A DNA stretch of 64,000 bases from Mycobacterium marinum (GCF_003391395.1 NZ_CP024190.1:4278001-4342000), one strand, 5' to 3'. Shown: positions 8,597 through 16,163, counted from the first letter of the stretch. Made by a program: numbers and translations. The notes: generated by a model from the letters alone, not told the origin.

Positions 8597-9868
8597 TCAG
8601 GCGTCCTTCCCGAAGGGGCGGCCCACGACCTTGGCGTACGCCTCGGCCATCTCCGCGTCGTTGGTGGGTTCCTCGCTCGCGATGCCGTACCCGATCTCAT
8701 GCACCGGCACCGCCGAGTTGGCGGGGATCGTCGACAGCAGCGCAAGGGTGCCGTCGCGGTTCTCTTCGAGGCCCTTGCGCCAGGTGTCCTTGCTGGCCGG
8801 GCTGATCTTCCCGGAGTTGAGCGCATCGGCGATGACGCGGTCGTTGGCCTCATGGACCTGCTGCGCGCGGGCTTTGGCGCCAGAGCGGGCGTCGGCCACC
8901 AGCTGCTCGTAGTTCGCCTTGTCGACCACCGCCAGGTCGAACTTCTCTGCCAGCTTCGTGAGGTCTTCGGCACTCGGCTCGGTGACCACGTTGTTGACCA
9001 CAGTCGGCTTGTCGGCGAGTGTGTTGATCGCCTCTTCAATCGCGCTGTCATCGGCATCGGCGTTGAGGCCGAGCTTTTGGAGCGCGCTTTCACTCAGTGC
9101 CACGGTGGGCTCCTTCCTATTTTCGGCCTCGGCCGGTGCGGCCGGAGGTATCTGGTTGTGCGCCTGCGGACTACGCGGCGCCGGGGCGTGCGAGCGCCCG
9201 GCATGGTTGAACACCGACAGATCGAAGCGGTTCTTCGCGCCGGCCCCGGCCGCCTTGCGCTTCGGGGCCTTCAGCACCCGGTCGGCAATGCCGGCGTCCA
9301 CCGCCTCCTGTGCCGACCACCAGGTCTCGTCGGTCAGCACCTGAAGCCACTCATCGACGGTGCCGCCGGCGCGTTCGGCGAAAATCGAGGCAATGTTGGT
9401 GCCGATCTGGTCAAGACGGTCGGCCTGCTTGCGCATATCGGCCGCATCACCCACCACCAGTGCCCACGGCAGATGCGCCATCAGCTCGGCGTTCTCCGCG
9501 ACCACCAACTCATCGGAGGCGCCGACGGCGATGAACCCGGCGGCCGACGCCGCAATGCTGTCGATGGTCGTGACCACCCTCGCGGGGTGCTGGCGCAGCG
9601 TGTTCATGATCGCCACGGCCTCGTAGACGTTTCCCCCACGGGAGTGGATGTGCAGGTTGATTGTCTCGATACCGTCGCCGAGCGCCTGAAGATCGTTGCG
9701 GAAGTCGGCGGCGTTGACCCCAACGTAAGGAATGATGTCGTCGAAAATCTCGACGTTCGCGGCGTTGCCGTCGCCACTAGTGGCGTTCTGCACGCGATAC
9801 CAGGGCGCTGAATTGGCGTCTGTTGGCGGTTGCCAACCAGTTACCACCGTGCGATCCATAGTGGCCAT
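8597..9868 (-). CDS. Capsid maturation protease (ClpP-like) fused to scaffold
   Basis: A 423-residue protein starting at the ATG at 9868 (AGAGG six bases upstream; a start two codons earlier is possible). Residues about 20-220 are a ClpP-like prohead protease: INLHIHSRGGNVYEAVAIMN is the oxyanion region, DSIAASAAGFIAVGA holds the probable nucleophile Ser, and MAHLPW holds the catalytic His. After a Pro/Ala linker, the C-terminal half (from about residue 260) is charged and helical like a scaffold, ending in a protease/scaffold-type tail. It cleaves scaffold during head maturation. It lies just left of the rightward repeat island. Confidence 0.88.
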   Translation of the reverse strand: MATMDRTVVTGWQPPTDANSAPWYRVQNATSGDGNAANVEIFDDIIPYVGVNAADFRNDLQALGDGIETINLHIHSRGGNVYEAVAIMNTLRQHPARVVTTIDSIAASAAGFIAVGASDELVVAENAELMAHLPWALVVGDAADMRKQADRLDQIGTNIASIFAERAGGTVDEWLQVLTDETWWSAQEAVDAGIADRVLKAPKRKAAGAGAKNRFDLSVFNHAGRSHAPAPRSPQAHNQIPPAAPAEAENRKEPTVALSESALQKLGLNADADDSAIEEAINTLADKPTVVNNVVTEPSAEDLTKLAEKFDLAVVDKANYEQLVADARSGAKARAQQVHEANDRVIADALNSGKISPASKDTWRKGLEENRDGTLALLSTIPANSAVPVHEIGYGIASEEPTNDAEMAEAYAKVVGRPFGKDA

Positions 9869-9921
9869 GTACATCCTCTCTATTGCGTCTGTATGCCGTT
9901 GTATGGCATGATGTATGCCAC

Positions 9922-9971
9922 ATGGCTAGGTGAGGTGAGCCATGGCATGACCCGGCTTGGCGCGGCTTGGG
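9922..9971 (+). repeat. Degenerate pentamer (NNGGC) repeats, block 1
   Basis: Ten consecutive 5-base units in one register: ATGGC TAGGT GAGGT at the left, then CCGGC TTGGC GCGGC at the right. GG at unit positions 3-4 is the dominant signal and C at position 5 is common. The period is 5, so it is not a codon repeat. Confidence 0.8.
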
Positions 9972-9998
9972 CTCAACTCCAAATTTCCGAGCGCGCGC

Positions 9999-10069
9999 AA
10001 GGCCAGGCGCGGCCAGGCAGTGGCCTGTCCGGGCGTGACGCGGCTATGCGGGCCGAGGCAAGGCGAGGG
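9999..10069 (+). repeat. Degenerate pentamer (NNGGC) repeats, block 2
   Basis: Fourteen 5-base units with a single one-base register slip at 10019. It opens AAGGC CAGGC GCGGC CAGGC and closes GAGGC AAGGC GAGGG. The consensus is NNGGC, as in blocks 1 and 3. It ends 8 bases before the tRNA-like hairpin. Confidence 0.85.
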
Positions 10070-10077
10070 ATCCACCA

Positions 10078-10119
10078 GCTCACGAATGGCGTTATGTGAG
10101 TTCGAGTCTCACGGTGAGC
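10078..10119 (+). ncRNA. tRNA-like minihelix (acceptor stem plus T-arm)
   Basis: GTGAG at 10096-10100 and CTCAC at 10108-10112 make a perfect 5-bp stem with a 7-base loop, TTCGAGT, matching the TTCRANY pattern of tRNA T-loops. Immediately after, GGTGAGC (10113-10119) pairs at 6 of 7 positions with GCTCACG (10078-10084). Only 11 bases replace the D and anticodon arms, so this is an acceptor-plus-T-arm minihelix and not a full tRNA. An acceptor/T-arm helix is the known minimal RNase P substrate, so a role in RNA processing is a reasonable inference. A decayed tRNA is the alternative. Confidence 0.6.
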
Positions 10120-10123
10120 ACGC

Positions 10124-10198
10124 TAGGTAAGGCCTGGCTCGGCAGTGCTCGGCTCAGCTCAGCAGTGCATGGCAGGGCACGCCTTGGCGGGCCATGGG
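10124..10198 (+). repeat. Degenerate pentamer (NNGGC) repeats, block 3
   Basis: Fifteen uninterrupted 5-base units in perfect register, beginning TAGGT AAGGC CTGGC TCGGC and ending TTGGC GGGCC ATGGG. It stops 25 bases before the start codon of the downstream RAMP-like gene. The first two bases of each unit vary; GC at the end is the most constant part. Confidence 0.87.
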
Positions 10199-10223
10199 AT
10201 CTACCTCAACCGAAAGGAATTTG

Positions 10224-10811
10224 ATGATCACCTTCACTATCACGCTGGCTGGCACAGCACCGCTGTTAATGCACAACAGCCGCCTGTCCAACCCTCTCGA
10301 CCCGGCAACCAAGGCCCTCAAGAAAGTGACTAGCAAGCGCAATAAAACCGACGATGACCATGAACAAATCGCTCGCCTGGAATTCGCCGGAGGCCTTTAC
10401 CTCGACCCCGACGTTGGACCCTATATCCCTGGCGAAAACATCGCGCGGTGCCTCGTAGACGGGGCGAAGCTGACCAAGATGGGCGTCAAAGTCACACGCG
10501 GGGTATTTATATCCACCGACGTCAATCCGTTGTCTTACAAAGGCCCTCGAGATGACGAAGGGCTTTGGCAGGCAGGGTACCGGCATATGGCATCCGTCAA
10601 AGTCGGCACGTCTCGCACCATGCGCTGCCGCCCCTGGTTTCCAGACTGGGCGGTAGAAGCAGAAGGTGTGCTCGACCCGTCCGTCCTTGAACTCGATGAC
10701 ATCGCCACTATCGCCGCCAACGCTGGATCGCTCATTGGACTAGGTGACTGGCGGCCACGTTTTGGTCGGTTTGTCGCCACCGTTAAGCAGACCGAGGCAC
10801 GTGCAGCATGA
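10224..10811 (+). CDS. Cas7/RAMP-like phage protein, function unknown
   Basis: A 195-residue protein; the ATG at 10224 follows GAAAGGA, and the longer frame from 10194 would run into the repeats. Three features recall RAMP (Cas7/Csm3) proteins. The N-terminal strand ends in TAPLLMHNSRLSNPL. PYIPGENIARCLVDGAK (residues 67-82) is like the IPGSSLKGALR motif. GLGDWRPRFGRF (172-183) near the C-terminus is like a RAMP glycine-rich loop. There are no other cas genes and no CRISPR array. It runs opposite to the surrounding structural genes and overlaps the next gene by ATGA. I recall similar single genes in other phages but no assigned role. The RAMP relation is inference from motifs. Confidence 0.72.
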   Translation: MITFTITLAGTAPLLMHNSRLSNPLDPATKALKKVTSKRNKTDDDHEQIARLEFAGGLYLDPDVGPYIPGENIARCLVDGAKLTKMGVKVTRGVFISTDVNPLSYKGPRDDEGLWQAGYRHMASVKVGTSRTMRCRPWFPDWAVEAEGVLDPSVLELDDIATIAANAGSLIGLGDWRPRFGRFVATVKQTEARAA

Positions 10812-11365
10812 GTCCATTCGAGCCCGCCGGGGCGGTGGCCCGCTGGCGGGTCCTCTACGACCTCCTGGGTGAGCGCACCGTCGGCGATGTCCTCACCTAC
10901 GACACGATGGCTGAGGCTCTTGAGCTTGATCCAGTGAAGGACCGGCACACAATTCAGGTGGCGATGCGCCGAGCTGCCAAAGAGCTTGAACAAGAGGATA
11001 AACACGCCCTTGAGCCCGTTCAGAACGTCGGATACCGCATTGTCGAGCCCGAAGAGCACCTGAAACTTGCTCGTCAGCACCAGCGCCGGTCGTCCCGCGC
11101 ACTTGTGCGCGGTCACTCCAAGGTTGTCAATGTCGACCTGTCGAGCGTCGACCCCGAGGTGCGGAACGCCTTTCAGGTTGTAGCATCGGCATTTGCCATG
11201 CAGATGGAGTTCAACCGCCGCACCGACGTTCGCCAGAAGCGATTAGAGGACGCTCTCGACTCGGTTCGCGAGAAATCGTCGCGCACCGAAGATGAGGTTG
11301 CCGAACTTCGCGAGCGTTTAGAGCGACTAGAGGCCGGCCGTAACACAAATGCGGACCCGACATGA
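10808..11365 (+). CDS. Island protein 2: winged-helix-like N-terminus plus coiled coil
   Basis: A 185-residue protein coupled to the RAMP-like gene by ATGA. Residues about 8-80 (ARWRVLYDLLGERTVGDVLT ... NVGYRIVEPEEHLKLARQHQ) resemble a winged helix with a GYRIVEPEEH wing. There is a basic linker (RRSSRALVRGHSKVVNVDL), a helical middle (FQVVASAFAMQMEFNRRTDV) and a C-terminal coiled coil (residues about 140-175). It probably binds nucleic acid and oligomerises, acting with the RAMP-like protein. Not a recognised named family. Confidence 0.72.
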   Translation: MSPFEPAGAVARWRVLYDLLGERTVGDVLTYDTMAEALELDPVKDRHTIQVAMRRAAKELEQEDKHALEPVQNVGYRIVEPEEHLKLARQHQRRSSRALVRGHSKVVNVDLSSVDPEVRNAFQVVASAFAMQMEFNRRTDVRQKRLEDALDSVREKSSRTEDEVAELRERLERLEAGRNTNADPT

Positions 11366-11577
11366 CTTGGCAGCCCGAGCGCTTCACGTCAGATCAGCGC
11401 TTGGCGGCTGCTCAGGCTGTTGTATTCGCCCAGTCGTGCATTGACCGGGCATTCCGCTCAATACCCGAGGTCTCAGCAGTTCTGAATCGGGTCGATGGGC
11501 TGTTGGCGATGATCCATGAAGACATTTTCATATCTTCGCCCGAGTCGACTATTTCTCCTCGTCCCAGAGGGTCATAG
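11362..11577 (+). CDS. Island protein 3, small, unknown
   Basis: A 71-residue protein beginning MTWQPERFTSDQRLAAAQAV, coupled to the previous gene by ATGA. It is helical with no signal peptide or metal motif. Its last 29 bases overlap the 3' end of the leftward portal gene, tail to tail, so the island is tightly packed against the structural cassette. Function unknown. Confidence 0.6.
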   Translation: MTWQPERFTSDQRLAAAQAVVFAQSCIDRAFRSIPEVSAVLNRVDGLLAMIHEDIFISSPESTISPRPRGS

Positions 11578-12976
11578 GCCGACCCTGTTCGTCTTTCGGC
11601 GCTCCGGCGCTACGCCGGGTGTGCTCGCGGACCTTGATCCGGTTCGTCGGCGTCTTGGCGCTCGGCTGCTGCGTCGGCTGTTCGCGCTCAGTCTTCGGAT
11701 CCGGGGCTGGAAGTCCGGCCGATGCGCGGATGAACGACTCCAATGGCGAGTCGGGCGTGATGATCCCGGCGGCCACCAGCATCTGCAGCATCGCCGCGGT
11801 GGCCTCTTTGCCGATCTGGTCACACCCGATGAGCGGAACCGACTCGTCGATGCCCCAGTTGTGGTCGACGATGTCCTCCACCACGCCCGCCTGGGCGATG
11901 TCGCGAATGTCGTTGGCCACCGCCTGGGTTGCCTGAATCCACGGGTCCTCCTGTATCGAGGCCAGCGCGTAGCTGCCGCCCTTGTCCAGGTTCATGAAGT
12001 GCATCAGCGCTGCCAGCGCCATCGCCTTGTCGTGGTAGTCGATCGCCTGGCGGATCATGCCGGCGGGCATCGTGCCTTCGACGCCCTTGATATGGCTGTC
12101 CGTACCTTCAGGGAAGGCCGCGCCGGAACTCGCGCCGCCCGTCCACTCCTGCGCAATCTTCCCGTACAGCGCCATGCGGGCGGGGTCTAGCGACTCTTTC
12201 GGGCCGACGTTGATCACCGGAACGCCGATGCCGTGCCGGCGGGCGGCGGCGGCCTCGATGCGGATCAACTCGGCCTTGAGCATCCAGTTGCCGTAGCAGG
12301 GCCGCAAAATGCTATTGCCGTACCAGACCCCGGGGTCCGGGTCGCGCACATACACCACAAGGCGGTCGGCGCCGATGGGCCTGCCCATAGGGGCGCTACC
12401 GATCACCCGCTGGCCTCCGATACCGCCGGCCATCAGCGTTCCGGCCGGCCACTGCTGAATCGACAGCAGATCGCCGTTGGCCGCCACGTCCCAGTACGCG
12501 ATCGTCGAGGACGGCCGCGGGCTCAGCCTCCCCAGGTGTGCCCGGCCCTTATCGTCGATGGTGAACGTCCGCTCGAACACCTGGTGACCGAACTGCAGGT
12601 ACTTCAACGCCGTCTGTAGATGGCGGTTCCACGAGAAGCGCCCCCGTGAGCGGGGCGTGGGCTGTGACTCGTCGGCCCCCCGGATCGGCAACCCGAGGTC
12701 GGCCGCCACATGCGCGACGACCTCATCGCGCGCCCCATTGGGCTCGATCCACCATTTTGTCGTGCGCACCGCGAGATAAATCGCCTGCAACATGCTGTAG
12801 AGCCGGGTGTCGATCCGGCCCATCCGTGTGAGCGTGCGCACCGAGTTCGGCCACAGCATGTCCTGGACGTCTTCGAACAGGTCAACCTGCCCGAATCCCA
12901 TGCCCATTGAGCCCGGAAATGGGTTGACGTAGCCCTTTTCGACGACGGGGGCGGCGGGTAGTTCTTGCTCAGCCAA
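11549..12976 (-). CDS. Portal protein
   Basis: A 475-residue protein between terminase and protease. Typical portal features are the N-terminal region SVRTLTRMGRIDTRLYSMLQ with AIYLAVRTTKWWIEP, the HLQTALKYLQFGHQVFERTF segment, the QWPAGT / IGADRLVVYVRDPDPGVWYG stretch with SILRPCYGNWMLK, and a long helical region near DYHDKAMALAALMHFM. The C-terminus is a charged, disordered tail. This is the Mu gp29/DUF935-related type common in actinophages. It forms the dodecameric packaging gate. Confidence 0.9.
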   Translation of the reverse strand: MAEQELPAAPVVEKGYVNPFPGSMGMGFGQVDLFEDVQDMLWPNSVRTLTRMGRIDTRLYSMLQAIYLAVRTTKWWIEPNGARDEVVAHVAADLGLPIRGADESQPTPRSRGRFSWNRHLQTALKYLQFGHQVFERTFTIDDKGRAHLGRLSPRPSSTIAYWDVAANGDLLSIQQWPAGTLMAGGIGGQRVIGSAPMGRPIGADRLVVYVRDPDPGVWYGNSILRPCYGNWMLKAELIRIEAAAARRHGIGVPVINVGPKESLDPARMALYGKIAQEWTGGASSGAAFPEGTDSHIKGVEGTMPAGMIRQAIDYHDKAMALAALMHFMNLDKGGSYALASIQEDPWIQATQAVANDIRDIAQAGVVEDIVDHNWGIDESVPLIGCDQIGKEATAAMLQMLVAAGIITPDSPLESFIRASAGLPAPDPKTEREQPTQQPSAKTPTNRIKVREHTRRSAGAPKDEQGRPMTLWDEEK

Positions 12977-13003
12977 GCGTCGCCCCTTTCAGGTAGTTGG
13001 TGG

Positions 13004-14668
13004 TCAAAAGGCCATGTTCATCAGGTCTGTCTCGCCCGAGCCGGCGCGGCGGCGATCGGCATGTACGACGACCGGCGCGGCGGGCATCGGCTCAGCGGTG
13101 CTGCCAAATTCCAGCAGCGCGCCGTAGGCCAGCGTCGCGCTCACCAGCGCCGCCGCATAGCCGCCGGCCGCGGCCTCGTCCCAGATAAACCCGCCCGCCG
13201 GCATGTCTCGGCGCACCGCCGCACTCACGCCGTCGTTGAGCTCCGCTTGGTCGCAGTGTGAGAACTTCCCGGCCCGGGCGCCATTGAGAAATGAGCCGCA
13301 CCACTGCGACCAGCGGCTGGCGTCGGCCATCTCCGGCTCGACGCCGGCCTTGATCAACTCGGGGGCGATCGCCGCCGCATCGCTGCGCGTCTTGATCGCC
13401 ACGGCCGCCGGATCCCACGCGGTTACCAGGTCGACGACCGCGCGCACCACCACCGGAGTGGCCGCAACGAGGCTGCCCAACTCCAAGTGTGCCCGGCCCT
13501 CTTCGGTCGGCCACGCGGCAGTGATGCGCCAGGTGCCACTCGAGCTATCCAAGTGCAGCCCGATCGTGGGGTTACCGATCAATGTCGGCGCACCCACCAC
13601 CGCGGTGTCCATTGCTTGCCACACCTCGGCTGTGATCTCGGTGTCCTCTTCGCGCTCAGGTGGCGGATAGTCGCCCCAGCCGCAATAGTCCGCATCGAAA
13701 ATTGCTCGCTTGACAACCGTTTTCGCCTTCTGCCGCTTGGTGCGGATCTCACGCTCGTTAGTCGCTACCCCGTACGACGGCTGTGCAGCTGCCCACGTCT
13801 CGGGGTCGTCGCGCGACATATGCCGAGGCGCGGCGAACAGCTGATAGAACAGGTCCGGGGCCCGGCCGTGCCCCAGCCGGTGCATGTCCGCCAGGCTGTG
13901 GCACTTCGGGTGCTTCAGGAATACCGGCGGGGTGCTCAAGTAGATCGTCTGCGGATTCGGCGCCGCCGACTGTGCACCAGTCAGGTCGTTCTCAATGCCA
14001 GGGTCCACGTCGTAGGCCTCGTCGATGAACAGGATGTCGAGTTCGGTGACACCACGGCCGAACTCCTGGGACCGCGGCGCGAACTCGGCCACCGCGCCGT
14101 TCTTGAGCTCGATCAAGCCGTGGTTGTCGCGCACCGACGGGTTCTTGGCCAGCTGCCGCTTCAGCCTCGGCACCCGGTCGATCACCTTCACCACGCGGGT
14201 GAAAACATCCTTGGCTGTCGACCACCGCTGGGCGGTGTAGACGATCTTGTATGGCCGCGCTCGCCCCAGCGCCGGAGCCACGAACAGGTGGAACAGGATC
14301 AGCAGAACGACGATGAGCGTCTTGCCCTGTTGGCGAGTGCACTCGATCGCGACGTCGCGATGTGTCCAGATGCGCTCGCCATACTCGTTCGGCGGCTGTA
14401 GCGACAGGATTCCCCGCACCGTCGACCACTGCCACGGCATGCAGCGCGTCGGCGTGCTGTACCCCGTCGCCAGGTTGTGCCCGAACTGCGCACACCGGTC
14501 ACCCTCGGACTCGTCGCCCGGCCAGCGCGATTCAAACGCCGGCTCCTGGCGGCCCTTAAGCCGCGGCCATGAACCGATCCATTCCGGCCGCGGCGGCGGC
14601 GCTGAAGGCTTTGGCGAAGATCGGCGCCGGCGCCTAGACGGCGGTGGGGTCGTCTTCGTTGGGGTCAT
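13004..14668 (-). CDS. Terminase large subunit
   Basis: A 554-residue ATPase-nuclease that packages DNA. The Walker A-like motif is ECTRQQGKTLIV (residues about 109-120) and Walker B is LDILFIDEAYDV. A coupling-type motif is near QTIYLSTPP. The C-terminal half contains the RNase H-like nuclease acidic residues (IGLHLDSSSGTWRI; VTAWDPAAVAIKTRSDAAAI). The N-terminus is a basic, Pro-rich tail. It overlaps the small-subunit gene by 35 bases. Confidence 0.93.
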   Translation of the reverse strand: MTPTKTTPPPSRRRRRSSPKPSAPPPRPEWIGSWPRLKGRQEPAFESRWPGDESEGDRCAQFGHNLATGYSTPTRCMPWQWSTVRGILSLQPPNEYGERIWTHRDVAIECTRQQGKTLIVVLLILFHLFVAPALGRARPYKIVYTAQRWSTAKDVFTRVVKVIDRVPRLKRQLAKNPSVRDNHGLIELKNGAVAEFAPRSQEFGRGVTELDILFIDEAYDVDPGIENDLTGAQSAAPNPQTIYLSTPPVFLKHPKCHSLADMHRLGHGRAPDLFYQLFAAPRHMSRDDPETWAAAQPSYGVATNEREIRTKRQKAKTVVKRAIFDADYCGWGDYPPPEREEDTEITAEVWQAMDTAVVGAPTLIGNPTIGLHLDSSSGTWRITAAWPTEEGRAHLELGSLVAATPVVVRAVVDLVTAWDPAAVAIKTRSDAAAIAPELIKAGVEPEMADASRWSQWCGSFLNGARAGKFSHCDQAELNDGVSAAVRRDMPAGGFIWDEAAAGGYAAALVSATLAYGALLEFGSTAEPMPAAPVVVHADRRRAGSGETDLMNMAF

Positions 14669-14972
14669 CGTCGATCGCCGCGCGCTGACGCGCGATGTCG
14701 GACAGCAGGCGACTTAGCGCGAGAGACTGCTGGCGGCGCTGGACAAGCACGTTGTTCACCACCACCTCCACTGTCTTTGCACCCAGCTTCAACTGCAGCC
14801 ACACATCCCGATCACCACGCAAAATCGCGTTCAGGTACTCGAGATGATCGGCGGTCACGGCGGCCTGCTCGATCAGAAATGTCAGCGAAAACGGGTAGCC
14901 ATCCCTGGCTAGCTCTGCGATCAAACGCGCGCCTGCCGAAGGCGTTGCGGCAGTGGACTTTCGCGTGGCCAT
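14634..14972 (-). CDS. Terminase small subunit
   Basis: A 112-residue helical protein immediately upstream of and overlapping terL. The N-terminal part is Ser/Ala-rich and the body is helical with a charged segment (VEVVVNNVLVQRRQQSLALS). Position, size and overlap identify it as the DNA-recognition subunit. It begins next to the probable cos region. Confidence 0.78.
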   Translation of the reverse strand: MATRKSTAATPSAGARLIAELARDGYPFSLTFLIEQAAVTADHLEYLNAILRGDRDVWLQLKLGAKTVEVVVNNVLVQRRQQSLALSRLLSDIARQRAAIDDDPNEDDPTAV

Positions 14973-15313
14973 CTAACGGTGAAATCCGTTGTTATATAAC
15001 GCATTACGGTGCACGGCGGAACGTGGTGAAATCGCTTGCGCCACAATGCAATACGATTCCGAAAGTCGTTCTGACGCAATAACTTTCACGTGTGTGTAAA
15101 AGTCGCGAGGTCGTCCCGTCAAGGGTACCCCCCTGGGGTACGTATTTTTTTGGGGGGGTGGGTTGTGCTGTGCCGCAATGTATTTCGAGCGGTTCGGAGT
15201 CATGTCGATAACGAATTGCATTGTACGCCAACGTATCCCATGGACCGAACTATCTGAATCGGAATGCACCACAACACATTTCATACTTTCGAATATCGTT
15301 GGTGCACAAGTCA
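14973..15313. other. Probable cos / packaging region (no gene)
   Basis: 341 bases without a credible gene between HNH and terminase small subunit, markedly richer in A/T than its surroundings. It contains GTACCCC / GGGGTAC arms (15125-15131, 15135-15141) followed by GTATTTTTTT and a run of seven G. In phages with HNH-terS-terL order the cos site lies here, so cos is an inference. The hairpin-plus-T tract would also act as a terminator on the + strand. Confidence 0.5.
15125..15151 (+). terminator. Hairpin with T-tract in putative cos region
   Basis: Seven-base-pair arms GTACCCC and GGGGTAC with a 3-base loop are followed by GTA and seven T. This is the form of a factor-independent terminator read rightward, an uncommon feature in mycobacteria. 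No rightward gene lies upstream, so it may instead be a structural element of cos. Confidence 0.45.
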
Positions 15314-15700
15314 TTACGTGAATATCGACGGCCATGGCATGTACAGCTGCTTATCCACCGAGGCCTTATCTCCGAACAGGCGATCCAGCTTCCCCTCACC
15401 ACGCGCCCTGTTGCACTCACCATGGAGTAGCCGGTCGGGCAGTGGTATCGGCAGGCCTCGACGGATGGCTTCTGACCTGGCCATCATCGAGTGGTCGGCC
15501 TGTAGCACGCCGCTGATTGGGTTGGTCGATTCCGGGTCGTAGTCCCAGTTCTTGGTTCGGTCCTTGAACATCGGCTTGCCGCATGGCGGCCAGCTACACG
15601 GCGTTCCGTCGGTGTGATTGGCCCGCAGATTCTCGACTGCCTGGCGGTGTCGCCACCCGAGTCCAAGTTCAGTCTGCGTCTTGCGCCTACCCGTGGCCAT
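15314..15700 (-). CDS. HNH endonuclease
   Basis: A 128-residue protein with two cysteine pairs and the HNH signature GVLQADHSMMARSEAIR (the first His) then LLHGECNRARGEG (His/Asn pair). HNH proteins encoded next to terminase stimulate cohesive-end cleavage during packaging in many siphophages. It overlaps the end of the upstream kinase-like gene. Confidence 0.85.
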   Translation of the reverse strand: MATGRRKTQTELGLGWRHRQAVENLRANHTDGTPCSWPPCGKPMFKDRTKNWDYDPESTNPISGVLQADHSMMARSEAIRRGLPIPLPDRLLHGECNRARGEGKLDRLFGDKASVDKQLYMPWPSIFT

Positions 15701-16091
15701 GCCGCTGGTACCAGTCCTCGATCACCCCGAGCTGACGTGCCGTGCGCCCACCCTCAACGGCACGCCTCATGCACTCGGTCTGGCCAGGGTCGACGGTGAC
15801 CACCTGCCAGCCCCAGGCTGCGTACTGCTGCAGGCTGCGCTTGCTGGGCATGGCGTGCACCACATAGACGTCACAGGCCACTTCAGCGGCTTCGTTGATG
15901 GCGGCTCGGCGTGCGGCCATGGCCACGTCGACCACGTCCTTGGGTTGCTCAGCTGGATCACTCGGCAACCCCGGGCTCAGCGCCTGGACCAGGTCGTCGT
16001 AGTCGATGGTGATGTCACCGGGCTTGGCGCGCTCCCGCATCCATGTGGTCTTGCCGGCGGCCGGTGGGCCGGTAATGACGTAGACGGTCAC
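15687..16091 (-). CDS. P-loop kinase-like protein
   Basis: A 134-residue protein. A GTG start at 16091 is preferred because AGGAGGG lies 9-10 bases upstream; the longer frame would cross a terminator hairpin. It has Walker A (VYVITGPPAAGKTTWMRERA) at the very N-terminus, DYDDLV as a probable Walker B or acceptor region, and VVHAMPSKRSLQQY in the middle. The family resembles small phage nucleotide or polynucleotide kinases, but the substrate is not identifiable. It is the first gene after the terminator. Confidence 0.72.
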   Translation of the reverse strand: MTVYVITGPPAAGKTTWMRERAKPGDITIDYDDLVQALSPGLPSDPAEQPKDVVDVAMAARRAAINEAAEVACDVYVVHAMPSKRSLQQYAAWGWQVVTVDPGQTECMRRAVEGGRTARQLGVIEDWYQRHGHG

Positions 16092-16118
16092 GCCCTGGGC
16101 CCTCCTGTCTACAACGCA

Positions 16119-16148
16119 AAACGCCACCAGCGTTCTCTGGTGGCGTTT
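16119..16148 (-). terminator. Hairpin terminator between early and late genes
   Basis: Perfect 12-bp arms AAACGCCACCAG and CTGGTGGCGTTT with a 6-base loop. It lies just after the HTH gene and before the kinase-HNH-terminase genes. It probably separates the early transcript from the late region. Confidence 0.75.
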
Positions 16149-16163
16149 CGTAGGTATGGGGGC

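Larger units (their letters stand above)
9869..10223. other. 355-base intergenic region with repeat island
   Basis: No convincing protein gene is present between the protease start and the RAMP-like gene. It is a divergent spacer. The region contains three blocks of 5-nt-period repeats and a tRNA-like hairpin, described separately, and a near-palindromic TATGCC/GGCATA stretch at about 9890-9920 that could hold promoter or operator elements for the rightward genes. Confidence 0.8.

Noticed and set aside
10040..10120. Complete tRNA gene ending at the T-arm-like element
   Set aside because: No matching 5' acceptor, D-arm or anticodon arm 70-75 bases upstream; only the short minihelix is supported.
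9922..10198. CRISPR array
   Set aside because: Units are 5 bases, degenerate and contiguous with no spacers.
9830..10333. Open frames across the repeat island (9830-10099 and 10145-10333)
   Set aside because: They translate the pentamer repeats into Arg/Gly/Ala-rich sequence, change frame relative to the 5-nt period, and lack ribosome sites; they look like by-products of the repeats.
13487..14401. 304-aa plus-strand ORF
   Set aside because: Antisense of the terminase large subunit, which has clear Walker motifs.
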